Source: JAPLJQ01 sp037143735
Lineage (GTDB): Bacteria > Desulfobacterota > Syntrophia > Syntrophales > UBA2185
DNA length: 8,134 nucleotides
Assembly: GCA_037143735.1 (NCBI GenBank)
Contig: JBAWYD010000099.1
Coordinates: 1 to 8,134, forward strand
Direction: 5' to 3'
The notes below the pieces were generated by a model. The model saw only the letters and a list, made by a program, of their open reading frames with translations, made no database searches and was not told where the DNA came from. Made by a program: the position numbers and the translations under genes. The stretch's first letter is position 1; each line of letters begins with the position of its first letter. Positions 1 through 6,336 of the stretch are shown piece by piece.

Positions 1-217
1 CCGTAAAAACAGAATTTTCCTTGACCTGGCTCAACCTGACGATTTCCTCAGCTTCCTTCTGCTGCTGCGCCTGCAAATCTGGTGTGGACAAGGCGGACGG
101 TTCTTTGAAATCCTTGACCAGGATACCTGGCGCTTCACGGGTGGTGCTGCAGGCCGATATAAAAAAAACGAGGATGCCGAATAAGATCGCCGAAAATTTA
201 GTTGTCTTGCCGAGCAT
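1..217 (-). CDS. Lipoprotein, N-terminal part (runs off left edge)
   Basis: The minus strand is open from an ATG at 217 to the window edge, so only the first 72 codons are visible. The product starts MLGKTTKFSAILFGILVFFISAC: a basic N-terminus, a hydrophobic core of about 14 residues and a lipobox (I-S-A-C, Cys at residue 23). It should therefore be exported, lipidated on Cys23 and anchored in a membrane. After the Cys comes a low-hydrophobicity stretch rich in Gln, Glu and Lys (AQQQKEAEEIV), typical of a linker or coiled coil before a periplasmic domain that lies outside the window. I prefer the start at 217 because GGAG sits eight bases upstream. An in-frame ATG at 232 adds five residues but has no clear ribosome-binding site. 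The Asp/Ala after the Cys gives no sorting clue, since residue 24 is Ser. The function of the mature domain cannot be told; TPR-type outer-membrane lipoproteins often look like this at the N-terminus. Confidence 0.75.
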   Translation of the reverse strand, partial: MLGKTTKFSAILFGILVFFISACSTTREAPGILVKDFKEPSALSTPDLQAQQQKEAEEIVRLSQVKENSVFT

Positions 218-260
218 TTTGTATTTCTCCATATTCCGAATATCAACTTACAACAGACCG

Positions 261-288
261 ATTACACTAAAGAAATATGCAAAGTCAA
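261..288 (-). promoter_or_regulatory. Sigma70-like promoter of the lipoprotein gene
   Basis: Read on the minus strand, TTGACT (288-283) is followed after 16 bases by TGTAAT (266-261). Each hexamer matches its consensus at five of six positions. Transcription would start near 254, leaving a leader of about 37 bases before the ATG at 217. The call rests on sequence similarity alone. Confidence 0.5.
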
Positions 289-370
289 GAATTTTTATGA
301 TTTTATTGTCACGACACAGCTCCGCCCTCTAAATTACAGGGACTTTTGAACGCTCTGAAAATGTTTTCAC

Positions 371-446
371 CCTGACACTCCCGAGAAGGCGGAAATCCTG
401 TAAATTCGAGGATTATCCGGTTTCCCATTGTCACGGGAATGTCAGG
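371..446. repeat. Nested palindrome resembling an inverted pair of REP-like repeats
   Basis: The outer arms are CCTGACACTCCCG (371-383) and CGGGAATGTCAGG (434-446). They are complementary at 12 of 13 positions, and two more pairs follow after one mismatch. Inside lies a second stem: CGGAAATCCT (390-399) pairs with AGGATT (409-414) and TCCG (416-419), with one bulged base. Each half also resembles, from memory, the widespread interspersed hairpin unit built on TTCCCGCGAAAGCGGGAA found in many deltaproteobacterial and some other genomes. I count about 20 of 26 positions shared in each half. It lies outside both predicted transcripts, so it is more likely a decayed mobile repeat (REP/BIME or MITE-like) than a regulatory RNA. 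I see no clear target-site duplication. Confidence 0.6.
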
Positions 447-516
447 AAAGGGCACAATTCAAAGGTCGCATACTGCATGTTGTGAAAAATGCCTGTCTGG
501 TATTCAACAAAATTGG

Positions 517-545
517 TTTCAATTTAGATACTCATATAGTATAAT
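517..545 (+). promoter_or_regulatory. Candidate promoter of the HD-GYP gene
   Basis: A perfect TATAAT lies at 540-545 in an AT-rich stretch. The best-placed -35 hexamer, TTTCAA at 517-522 with a 17-base spacer, matches consensus at only three of six positions. TTGGTT at 513-518 is a better hexamer but leaves a 21-base spacer. Start of transcription would be near 552, giving a leader of about 75 bases. Confidence 0.35.
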
Positions 546-627
546 CTATTTGATATTTGAAGTAAATTAATCTAAGTAACAAAACAAAGGATTTTTTTCG
601 TAATGATTTATCGAGGTAATAGTAACC

Positions 628-1662
628 ATGACACGGACCAGTGATATGATTAGAGAAAAGTCAGGAGAAAAACAGGAACCTATACGTTTGAGTGATATAG
701 ACGAACTGCGGTCAGGCGCTGACAGAGGGACTGTCTTGTCTGAGCAGGCGAACATCCAGGTTCAGAAGGACAGGGCGGACGCGGACAAAACGTATCGGTC
801 CCTCCAGGATTTCATCCTTGACGTAAAAGACAGGGTTGTTAAAAACCAGACCATTCAACTTGCGGACGCCTTTCTTTCGATAAACAGGGGCATTGAATCA
901 AAAGGTGTCTTGGAGCAGATGTATCAATTAACCATCACGGACGGTCACGGTGAAGACTATTCGATTTCACATCCCCTCAATGTGATGATCTATGCACTGA
1001 AAATGGGCATACGCTTGGGGTATTCCCGGGTGAAGCTCGACGAACTGGCTTTAGCGGCCTTGTTATACGACGTTGGAATGTTCATGATTCCAGACAGCGT
1101 GATCACCAAAAAAGACCCGTTCAGCGAATCGGAATTGTCTCTGATCAAGCGTCATCCAGAGATGGGGAAAAATATTCTGTACGTATTTAAGGAGGATTAC
1201 CCATGGCTCTGTCGAACGGCACAGGAGCATCATGAGAGGGAAAATGGACAGGGGTATCCTCAAGGCTTAAAAGGAGATGACATTGACGAATATGCCAAAA
1301 TTATAGGGATATGCGATTCATACGAAGCGATGACCCACGACCGTCCCCATAAGAAAGCCATCATGCAATTTACTTCTGTACGGGAACTGGTGGAGACAAA
1401 AAATCAAATGTTTTCACAAAAGATACTCAAATTATTTCTTGAGGAAATATCGCTTTATCCCATAGGAAGCTATGTAAAACTGAACAACAAAGCGATTGGC
1501 AGGGTTATCGCCACAAACGCAGATCAGCCTTTAAAACCGATCATCAGTATCATCCTGGATGGACAGGGAAATCGCATTACTGATGACAGGACCATCAATT
1601 TAAAAGAAAACCCCGTTCTCGTGATTACCGGTGGTGTGACAGAAGAAGAGCATCCTCGCTAA
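628..1662 (+). CDS. HD-GYP domain protein with degenerate HD (YD) dyad
   Basis: HD-GYP proteins are metal-dependent phosphodiesterases that open cyclic di-GMP. This one has 344 residues: an N-terminal region (1-105) with no receiver domain or membrane segment that I can see, an HD-GYP core (about 110-270), and a C-terminal beta-rich tail (YPIGSYVKLNN..., 277-335) common in the family. Conserved core residues are H115, D148, H176, H201-H202, D230 and the GYP motif itself (G209-Y210-P211, after HHERENGQ). The His of the catalytic dyad is replaced by Tyr (LLYDVGM, Y147-D148), the usual Lys of HDxGK is Met151, and the usual Asp of HHERxDG is Asn206. Catalytic activity is therefore doubtful, and it may act as a cyclic-di-GMP sensor or scaffold. 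GAGG at 613-616, 11 bases ahead, supports the ATG at 628. It converges on the ABC transporter gene with a 10-base gap and no visible terminator hairpin. Confidence 0.9.
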   Translation: MTRTSDMIREKSGEKQEPIRLSDIDELRSGADRGTVLSEQANIQVQKDRADADKTYRSLQDFILDVKDRVVKNQTIQLADAFLSINRGIESKGVLEQMYQLTITDGHGEDYSISHPLNVMIYALKMGIRLGYSRVKLDELALAALLYDVGMFMIPDSVITKKDPFSESELSLIKRHPEMGKNILYVFKEDYPWLCRTAQEHHERENGQGYPQGLKGDDIDEYAKIIGICDSYEAMTHDRPHKKAIMQFTSVRELVETKNQMFSQKILKLFLEEISLYPIGSYVKLNNKAIGRVIATNADQPLKPIISIILDGQGNRITDDRTINLKENPVLVITGGVTEEEHPR

Positions 1663-1672
1663 ATCATCTAAA

Positions 1673-3511
1673 TTAAAGGGTATCGAGATTTGAAGAGAGA
1701 ACCCTTAGGCCGCCGATCACGAGGGAGGCATAATAGGGGTTTTGGGACATCAATTCCTCATGCGCACCGATCGCTTCAAGGCGGTTTCCACGCAGGAGAA
1801 AGACACGATCGGCACCCGTTAGTAACCCCAAATGGTTGGAAACGATAAGCACGGTCTTCCCCTTCAACATCAGCGGCAGCGATAAAAGCAGAGACCTCCC
1901 GGTTCGACCGTCCAGGGCCGAGGTTGGTTCGTCCATCAGGATGATGTCGGGATCCTTCAGGAAGGCGCGGGCGATGCAGATTCGCTGTTTCTGACCTTCC
2001 GAAAGTGCTACGCCCCTTTCTCCCACTTCGGTTTGATACCCTTCCGGCAGTGTCGCGATGAAATCATGGATGCCGGCGTTTTTTGCAGCCTCAATGGCCT
2101 CCGACGTGCCGGCCGCGGGATTCCCATAGATGATGTTGTCCATGATCGTGCCGGCAAGGAGCCAGTTTTGCTGCGGAACATAACCGATGCGTTCGCGCAG
2201 GGAGCCCACATCGTAATCAGAGGCCGGATGTGAATCGAAAAATATCTCCCCGGCGGTGGGTTTATATAAGCGCAGGATCAGGCTGATCAATGTCGTTTTG
2301 CCGTCGCCGCTGGCGCCGACAATGGCAATGCGTTCTCCGGCCCGGATGGAAAAATTGATGTCATCCAGGATGGGGGCGTCGGCATCGTAGGCAAAACGGA
2401 CCTGTTTGAACTCGATGTTTCCCGCCAGTCGCGTCACGATCTTCCCCTGTCCCGTGTTTTCTTCCGGAACGATGTCGAACAAATTGGCAATCCGGTTTGC
2501 GGAGGCCAGGGCGCTTTGCATTTCCAGATTGGCCGTCGCCAGGAATTGCGCCGGTCCGAAGACATACGCGAGGTATGCCTGATAGGCAAACAGCGACCCC
2601 AGGGTCCAATGGCCGATGATGACCCAGTAGGCCCCGATGAAGAGGACCGCGGCCCGGGCGATTTCGGGCAGGGAGGTGATGGCCATGTTGGCCAGGGCGT
2701 TGACGGTCGATTGTTCGATGGAGATGTTCAAGGCATTTCGCAATGCCTCTCTCAGTTGCTGCAGGGTCTTGCCTTCGGCGGCGAAGGCCTTGATCAGGGT
2801 GATGGAAGAGAGAGATTCCTGGAAATTGCCGGTGACGATGGCCTGCGTTTCCATGCTTTCGTTGCTCAGGGTGCGCAGCTTTTCCGAAAAATAGCGCACC
2901 ATGATCACGACCCCCGGCAAAATGATGCCGACGATAATGGTCAGCCGCCAATCGAGATAGAGGAGAAATATCAATCCCCCCAGGAAGCGAAAGATATTTT
3001 CGATCATGACCGCCATCGTGCCGGAGAAAAACCAGCCAATTCCGTGAACGTCCTCCTCCAGCCGGTTCATCAGGTAGCCGGTCCGGGTCCTGTCAAAGAA
3101 CGTCTTGGAATAATGGAAGACCCGGTCCAACAGACCGGATTGGATATCGAGGACGACTTCCCGGTTCAAGCGATCAAAATAATATTGCAGATAAAGGTCC
3201 AGTAGACGGCCGGCCACCGCCAGGCCGATTATGGCCAGGACGGTCCACACCAGCAGCGGGAGCTGACGGTTGATGATGACGTCATCAATGAGGAAACGGC
3301 CGATGAATGGCAGAGGAAGGCTCGCAGCGGCAGTCAGAAAAACCAGACCGATGCCGGCAACAAACCGCATTCTGAATTTTATTAAAAAAGGAATAAACCG
3401 CCGGTAAAGTTCCTGGACGGTCTGCTCCGCGGATGCCGTTGCTGCGGCAAACCGATCCCTCGATCGCCCGCGTGCGAGACCGTTTTTCAGGTAAAGGAGC
3501 CAGCTTTTCAT
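1673..3511 (-). CDS. ABC exporter, fused permease and ATPase
   Basis: This is a 612-residue half-transporter of the exporter type (MsbA/lipid A, multidrug, bacteriocin family), expected to work as a homodimer in the inner membrane. The membrane domain spans about residues 45-325 with several hydrophobic segments (for example 48-70, 85-105, 175-205 and 285-300). The nucleotide-binding domain follows: Walker A GASGDGKTT (399-407), Q-loop YVPQQ (444-448), signature LSEGQ (503-507, with Glu for the first Gly of LSGGQ), Walker B IILMDE (523-528), D-loop SALD (531-534) and switch His560. There is no N-terminal C39 peptidase domain, only about 40 soluble residues, so it cannot itself cleave a leader peptide. 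The gene is 32 bases downstream of the AAA ATPase gene and is probably co-transcribed with it. Only a weak GGGA precedes the ATG. Substrate is unknown; export of the modified peptide encoded at 6337-6516 is a contextual guess, tempered by its much higher GC content. Confidence 0.92.
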   Translation of the reverse strand: MKSWLLYLKNGLARGRSRDRFAAATASAEQTVQELYRRFIPFLIKFRMRFVAGIGLVFLTAAASLPLPFIGRFLIDDVIINRQLPLLVWTVLAIIGLAVAGRLLDLYLQYYFDRLNREVVLDIQSGLLDRVFHYSKTFFDRTRTGYLMNRLEEDVHGIGWFFSGTMAVMIENIFRFLGGLIFLLYLDWRLTIIVGIILPGVVIMVRYFSEKLRTLSNESMETQAIVTGNFQESLSSITLIKAFAAEGKTLQQLREALRNALNISIEQSTVNALANMAITSLPEIARAAVLFIGAYWVIIGHWTLGSLFAYQAYLAYVFGPAQFLATANLEMQSALASANRIANLFDIVPEENTGQGKIVTRLAGNIEFKQVRFAYDADAPILDDINFSIRAGERIAIVGASGDGKTTLISLILRLYKPTAGEIFFDSHPASDYDVGSLRERIGYVPQQNWLLAGTIMDNIIYGNPAAGTSEAIEAAKNAGIHDFIATLPEGYQTEVGERGVALSEGQKQRICIARAFLKDPDIILMDEPTSALDGRTGRSLLLSLPLMLKGKTVLIVSNHLGLLTGADRVFLLRGNRLEAIGAHEELMSQNPYYASLVIGGLRVLSSNLDTL

Positions 3512-3543
3512 CTGTTCCCATTCATGCCAGTTGTCCCCACCAA

Positions 3544-4677
3544 TTATCCCATAAACTCCGTCATATTCTCACGATTGATCAGGCTGACCGGACAATCAGG
3601 GTAGGCTGCGCTGAAGCCGGCCGGAACCTTCAGCCGCTTCTCGCGCCACTTGATTTCATATCCCCGCAACTCTCCGTTTAGTTCTTCCAGATAGTCAATC
3701 TCTTGTTTCTGATGACTGCGCCAGAAATAAGTATTGGGAAACAATTGTTGATTGTGGTTCCGTTTCATCCGCTCGGCGATGACAAAATTCTCCCACAGGC
3801 CGCCGACGTCGCTACGCAGGTCCGGCGGATTGAGATTGTTGATGACGGCGTTGCGAATTCCTGTATCCACAAAATAGATTTTGCGGGATTTCTTCAGTTC
3901 ATTCCGCAGGTTCCGGCTGAACGACCCAAGGCGGAAAATGATGAACGATTGCTCCAGTATTCGCAGATAACTCTCGATCGTCTTTTTATCCACGCCCACC
4001 TGCTGGGCAAGTTCGTTATAGGAGACCTCATTGCCTATTTGCAGCGCGACGGATTTTACCAGCCGCTCCAGCGCCTCTGCATTTCGTATCTGTTGGAATG
4101 TAAGAATGTCCTTGTAGAGATAGCTTCCGGCAATTTCCCGCAGCGCCGTTCCCGCCGCCTCCGGGGCGTTGATGATCTCGGGATAGAGACCGAAGATCAT
4201 ACAGCGTTCCACGATGCGCCTGACTTCCAGCGATGAATAGATCTGGCCAAGCTCTGTCAGTGAAAAAGGATAGAGCCTGAATTCCCGCTTTCTGCCGGTC
4301 AACGGTTCCTCTATCCGGCTGGAAAGTTCGAAGGCGGAAGAACCTGTGGCGATCACCTGGATATCCGGCGCCGTATCGGTCAAGAGCTTGATGGTAAGTC
4401 CGATTGAACCGACCCGTTGCGCCTCATCAATCAGCACAAGTTTGTTGTTGCCGATCAGCATCTTCAGTTCCGTCGAGGTTTTATCTGAAAGCGCCCGGCG
4501 GATGTCCGGCTCATCGCAGTTGAGATAGATGGAGGGGATGGCAGCGGCCTGCTGAAGGGCCACGATCAACGTGGTCTTGCCCACCTGCCTGGCGCCGTAG
4601 ATGATGATCGCCTTCCCTTTGAACAGAGATTGCTCTATTGCATTCTGAATGGTTCGCCTGATCACAACAATACCCAT
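3544..4677 (-). CDS. AAA ATPase with C-terminal DUF4143
   Basis: This is a 377-residue member of the common AAA_14 plus DUF4143 family, whose cellular role is not established. Walker A is GARQVGKTT (28-36), Walker B VLIDEAQR (81-88), and a sensor-like IATGSSAFEL lies at 109-118. A winged-helix-like segment (VSYNELAQQVGVDKKTIESYL, about 218-238) leads into the DUF4143 part. That part ends in a PD-(D/E)xK-like pattern, EIDYLEE (326-332) then YEIKW (340-344), which suggests a nuclease-type fold without proving activity. Length is normal for the family. The ATG at 4677 has no ribosome-binding site. A GTG at 4665 (giving MIRRTIQNAIEQ...) has GGG seven bases upstream and matches the usual MIKRT-type family start, so the true start may be 12 bases further in. 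It lies between the peptide cassette and the ABC gene and is GC-rich like the latter; such genes are often accessory and scattered. A role in peptide biosynthesis is not indicated. Confidence 0.88.
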   Translation of the reverse strand: MGIVVIRRTIQNAIEQSLFKGKAIIIYGARQVGKTTLIVALQQAAAIPSIYLNCDEPDIRRALSDKTSTELKMLIGNNKLVLIDEAQRVGSIGLTIKLLTDTAPDIQVIATGSSAFELSSRIEEPLTGRKREFRLYPFSLTELGQIYSSLEVRRIVERCMIFGLYPEIINAPEAAGTALREIAGSYLYKDILTFQQIRNAEALERLVKSVALQIGNEVSYNELAQQVGVDKKTIESYLRILEQSFIIFRLGSFSRNLRNELKKSRKIYFVDTGIRNAVINNLNPPDLRSDVGGLWENFVIAERMKRNHNQQLFPNTYFWRSHQKQEIDYLEELNGELRGYEIKWREKRLKVPAGFSAAYPDCPVSLINRENMTEFMG

Positions 4678-4759
4678 ATTTATTATAATTTGGTGATTAC
4701 GTTCCCCATTATCTTAATTATTCGGGTATTGCAAGCGAAAATTATACATTTCCGTTTCA

Positions 4760-4789
4760 TTGACATCGGTGGGGAGATGCTAAAATAAT
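4760..4789 (+). promoter_or_regulatory. Orphan plus-strand promoter-like sequence
   Basis: TTGACA (4760-4765) is a perfect -35, followed after 18 bases by AATAAT (4784-4789), five of six matches to -10. It points rightward into the minus-strand S26 peptidase gene, so any transcript would be antisense to it. No plus-strand gene follows. It may be chance, a remnant of a lost gene, or an antisense promoter. Confidence 0.3.
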
Positions 4790-4804
4790 AGGGGCGCTGT
4801 ACCT

Positions 4805-5311
4805 CTATTTCCGACTGATCCGTTTGGGGAACGACGATAAAAATTTTACAACGAGATTGGCTTTGCTTCCTATTGAATAGGTCATGTGGCTAAAGGGAGA
4901 TATTACGGCAAACAGCAGGTTCAGTGTCCGGTAAAACTTTGTGTTTAAATTTTTTATATGCCCATTTCTTTCAATGACAACCACCTTCCCTAATATATTC
5001 CGTGAATCGACTTTATCAGGCAGGCCAAAAGTAGCGTCGCCTTTAACCATCATACTTATTCCACCATTACTCTTATACTTTCTAATAACTCGATGAACTA
5101 TTACCTGATCGTCATCTGAAAAAAAGAATACCACATCTCCAAGGCTAATAGAAGAGTTTTCAACCGGGGCAACAATTATGAAATCTCCATCTCTGATGAA
5201 AGGCCGCATACTAAAGCCCTTTACACGGAAGCGGATAGATGTTCCTCTTTCGAGGAGATCATTGCTCAATTTTAATAGATTGGCGTTGCTTAAAGGGACA
5301 GGATTTTTCAC
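4805..5311 (-). CDS. S26-family signal-peptidase-like protein (Ser-His type)
   Basis: This is a 168-residue S24/S26-type serine peptidase. The nucleophile motif is GFSMRPFIRDGD (32-43, Ser34), followed by LGDVVFF (57-63). In VIVHRVI (70-76) His73 sits where bacterial signal peptidase I has its catalytic Lys. Then come KGDATFGLPD (90-99) and LGKVV (107-111). Ser plus His is the arrangement of the SipW, archaeal and ER signal-peptidase branch. Unlike ordinary signal peptidase I there is no N-terminal membrane anchor; a moderately hydrophobic stretch (about 129-146) lies towards the C-terminus. The start is GTG, four bases after the stop of the kinase-like gene, with no good ribosome-binding site, so translation is probably coupled. 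The next ATG would remove Ser34. In this operon it is the obvious candidate to cleave the leader of the small peptide. It could equally be a general cassette-associated peptidase with another substrate. No terminator hairpin is visible after the stop. Confidence 0.82.
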   Translation of the reverse strand: MKNPVPLSNANLLKLSNDLLERGTSIRFRVKGFSMRPFIRDGDFIIVAPVENSSISLGDVVFFFSDDDQVIVHRVIRKYKSNGGISMMVKGDATFGLPDKVDSRNILGKVVVIERNGHIKNLNTKFYRTLNLLFAVISPFSHMTYSIGSKANLVVKFLSSFPKRISRK

Positions 5312-5315
5312 TTGT

Positions 5316-6191
5316 CTAAATATTTCTTACAAAATCAATGATATTTTTGTCTGGCAGGAAATGAAGCTCATAACAGGGTAATGTGCTTGCCATGCGATCA
5401 AACAGACCCAATGTATAATCCATCCCATTTTGATCCCACAGGGGAGGAAAAGACCGGGTCAAAATCATTGAAACAGCATCGGTGCCTTTAATGGGAGCTA
5501 TCGAGTTCCTCTCCCCGTGGCGCAAAAAGAATATCTTGTTGATTGGCAGACCTTTAAGTGACCATTCCGTGAAATCGCCGTGCCACGGTGTTCCATATAT
5601 CCAAAAAGTTCGATCTTTTTCCCTGATTATTATTCTGTCATCATTCAAAACGATTGACTTATTCTCAAACCAAATTTTTGATATGGTTGACTTTCCATGG
5701 CCTGAATTACCTAAGAAAAGATATCCAAAATTCCCGTCATAAATACCGCAAGCATGGAGCAAAGCACCTTTGCTGCGGGAGAGCAGGATTATCATCAAAA
5801 TCTGATTCAAAGGATATCCCAAGGGGTCAGGAAAGATATCTTGATCGATCTTGCCATTTTTAATAAAAAGGTCTCCAGAATTGAAGTCAGATTCTAAAAT
5901 CAGGAGTTTCCGGGGAAGAAAATTAAGTTCCAAAGAACAAGCATACAAGAAATATTTTTTTTGGCTGCGGTAAAGGGACCACGTGCTCTCTGAATCAAAT
6001 ATTTTTTCCTCTCTTTTTGCTTCTGGAAAATCATCAAAATGAACCTGAAGCTTTATCTCAGTTTGAATATTTGAGGAGAAATCATCATTGATATCTTCTT
6101 TAAATTTGAAGGCATCTTGATTGAAAAGAAAAGATAGACCGATTTCACCTATACTCTGCGTCAGAGTAACTACATATTTATCATTTTTCAA
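5316..6191 (-). CDS. HPr-kinase-like P-loop protein of the peptide cassette
   Basis: This is a 291-residue protein. The first 125 residues form a domain I do not recognise. The rest resembles the catalytic domain of HPr kinase/phosphorylase: LLHACGI (144-150), Walker A GNSGHGKST (161-169), an acidic pair in VLNDDRIII (181-189), and GTPWHGD (200-206). HPr kinase itself phosphorylates a Ser of HPr, but no HPr or PTS gene is nearby. Such kinase-like proteins recur in RiPP clusters, and some lasso-peptide homologues phosphorylate the C-terminal Ser of the precursor; here the small peptide also ends in Ser. That role is an inference. The start is TTG at 6191. It is the only usable start after the upstream in-frame stop at 6225-6227, and GAAGGGG lies ten bases ahead. 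The gene is 145 bases downstream of the peptide gene and four bases upstream of the peptidase gene. Its base composition is AT-rich like the rest of the cassette. Automated annotation may call such proteins PEP carboxykinase; I see no support for that. Confidence 0.8.
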   Translation of the reverse strand: MKNDKYVVTLTQSIGEIGLSFLFNQDAFKFKEDINDDFSSNIQTEIKLQVHFDDFPEAKREEKIFDSESTWSLYRSQKKYFLYACSLELNFLPRKLLILESDFNSGDLFIKNGKIDQDIFPDPLGYPLNQILMIILLSRSKGALLHACGIYDGNFGYLFLGNSGHGKSTISKIWFENKSIVLNDDRIIIREKDRTFWIYGTPWHGDFTEWSLKGLPINKIFFLRHGERNSIAPIKGTDAVSMILTRSFPPLWDQNGMDYTLGLFDRMASTLPCYELHFLPDKNIIDFVRNI

Positions 6192-6277
6192 ATCGGGACT
6201 ACCCCTTCTATTTTCCTTATGATTCTATTCAGCCTGCATCTCGTGATTCACGGCATAAAGCCCAATTTATCCGAAGT

Positions 6278-6302
6278 CAATAACAGCGGGACAAAGTTAT
6301 TG
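6278..6302 (-). repeat. Small inverted repeat between peptide and kinase-like genes
   Basis: CAATAAC (6278-6284) and GTTATTG (6296-6302) are perfect seven-base arms around an 11-base loop. In the minus-strand transcript this would form a modest AU-rich hairpin 35 bases after the peptide stop codon. It has no U-tract, so it is not a standard terminator. It could stabilise the 3' end of a processed peptide mRNA, or be chance. Confidence 0.3.
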
Positions 6303-6336
6303 CTAATGCATAGTCGAATTACAAGTTTCATTTGAA

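Larger units (their letters stand above)
218..627. other. Divergent intergenic region between lipoprotein and HD-GYP genes
   Basis: This 410-base stretch has no supportable gene. From left to right it holds the lipoprotein leader and promoter (to 288), a stretch of about 80 bases in which I see nothing distinctive (289-370), the nested palindrome at 371-446, and an AT-rich zone (about 500-600) that carries the likely HD-GYP promoter. A 13-codon ATG frame at 603 overlaps the HD-GYP start out of frame; nothing supports it as a real leader peptide. Confidence 0.7.

Noticed and set aside
21..332. Plus-strand 103-codon frame at the left edge
   Set aside because: Antisense to the lipoprotein gene, which has a clear signal sequence, lipobox and promoter.
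1650..1690. Terminator between the converging HD-GYP and ABC genes
   Set aside because: The 10-base gap and nearby bases show no GC-rich stem followed by a T-tract on either strand.
2361..2951. Minus-strand 196-codon frame overlapping the ABC gene
   Set aside because: It is a shifted frame of the ABC transporter rich in His, Arg and Gly; the in-frame ABC product accounts for the sequence.
2516..3205. Long plus-strand open frame (229 codons) inside the ABC transporter gene
   Set aside because: It is antisense to a well-conserved ABC exporter membrane domain in GC-rich DNA, has no recognisable domain and a composition expected of a shadow frame.
3703..4236. Plus-strand 177-codon frame
   Set aside because: Antisense to the DUF4143 part of the AAA ATPase gene, with no domain and no ribosome-binding site of note.
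6248..6331. Possible 27-codon second peptide gene after the precursor (minus strand)
   Set aside because: No ribosome-binding site, no similarity to the precursor, no Cys/Gly-rich core.
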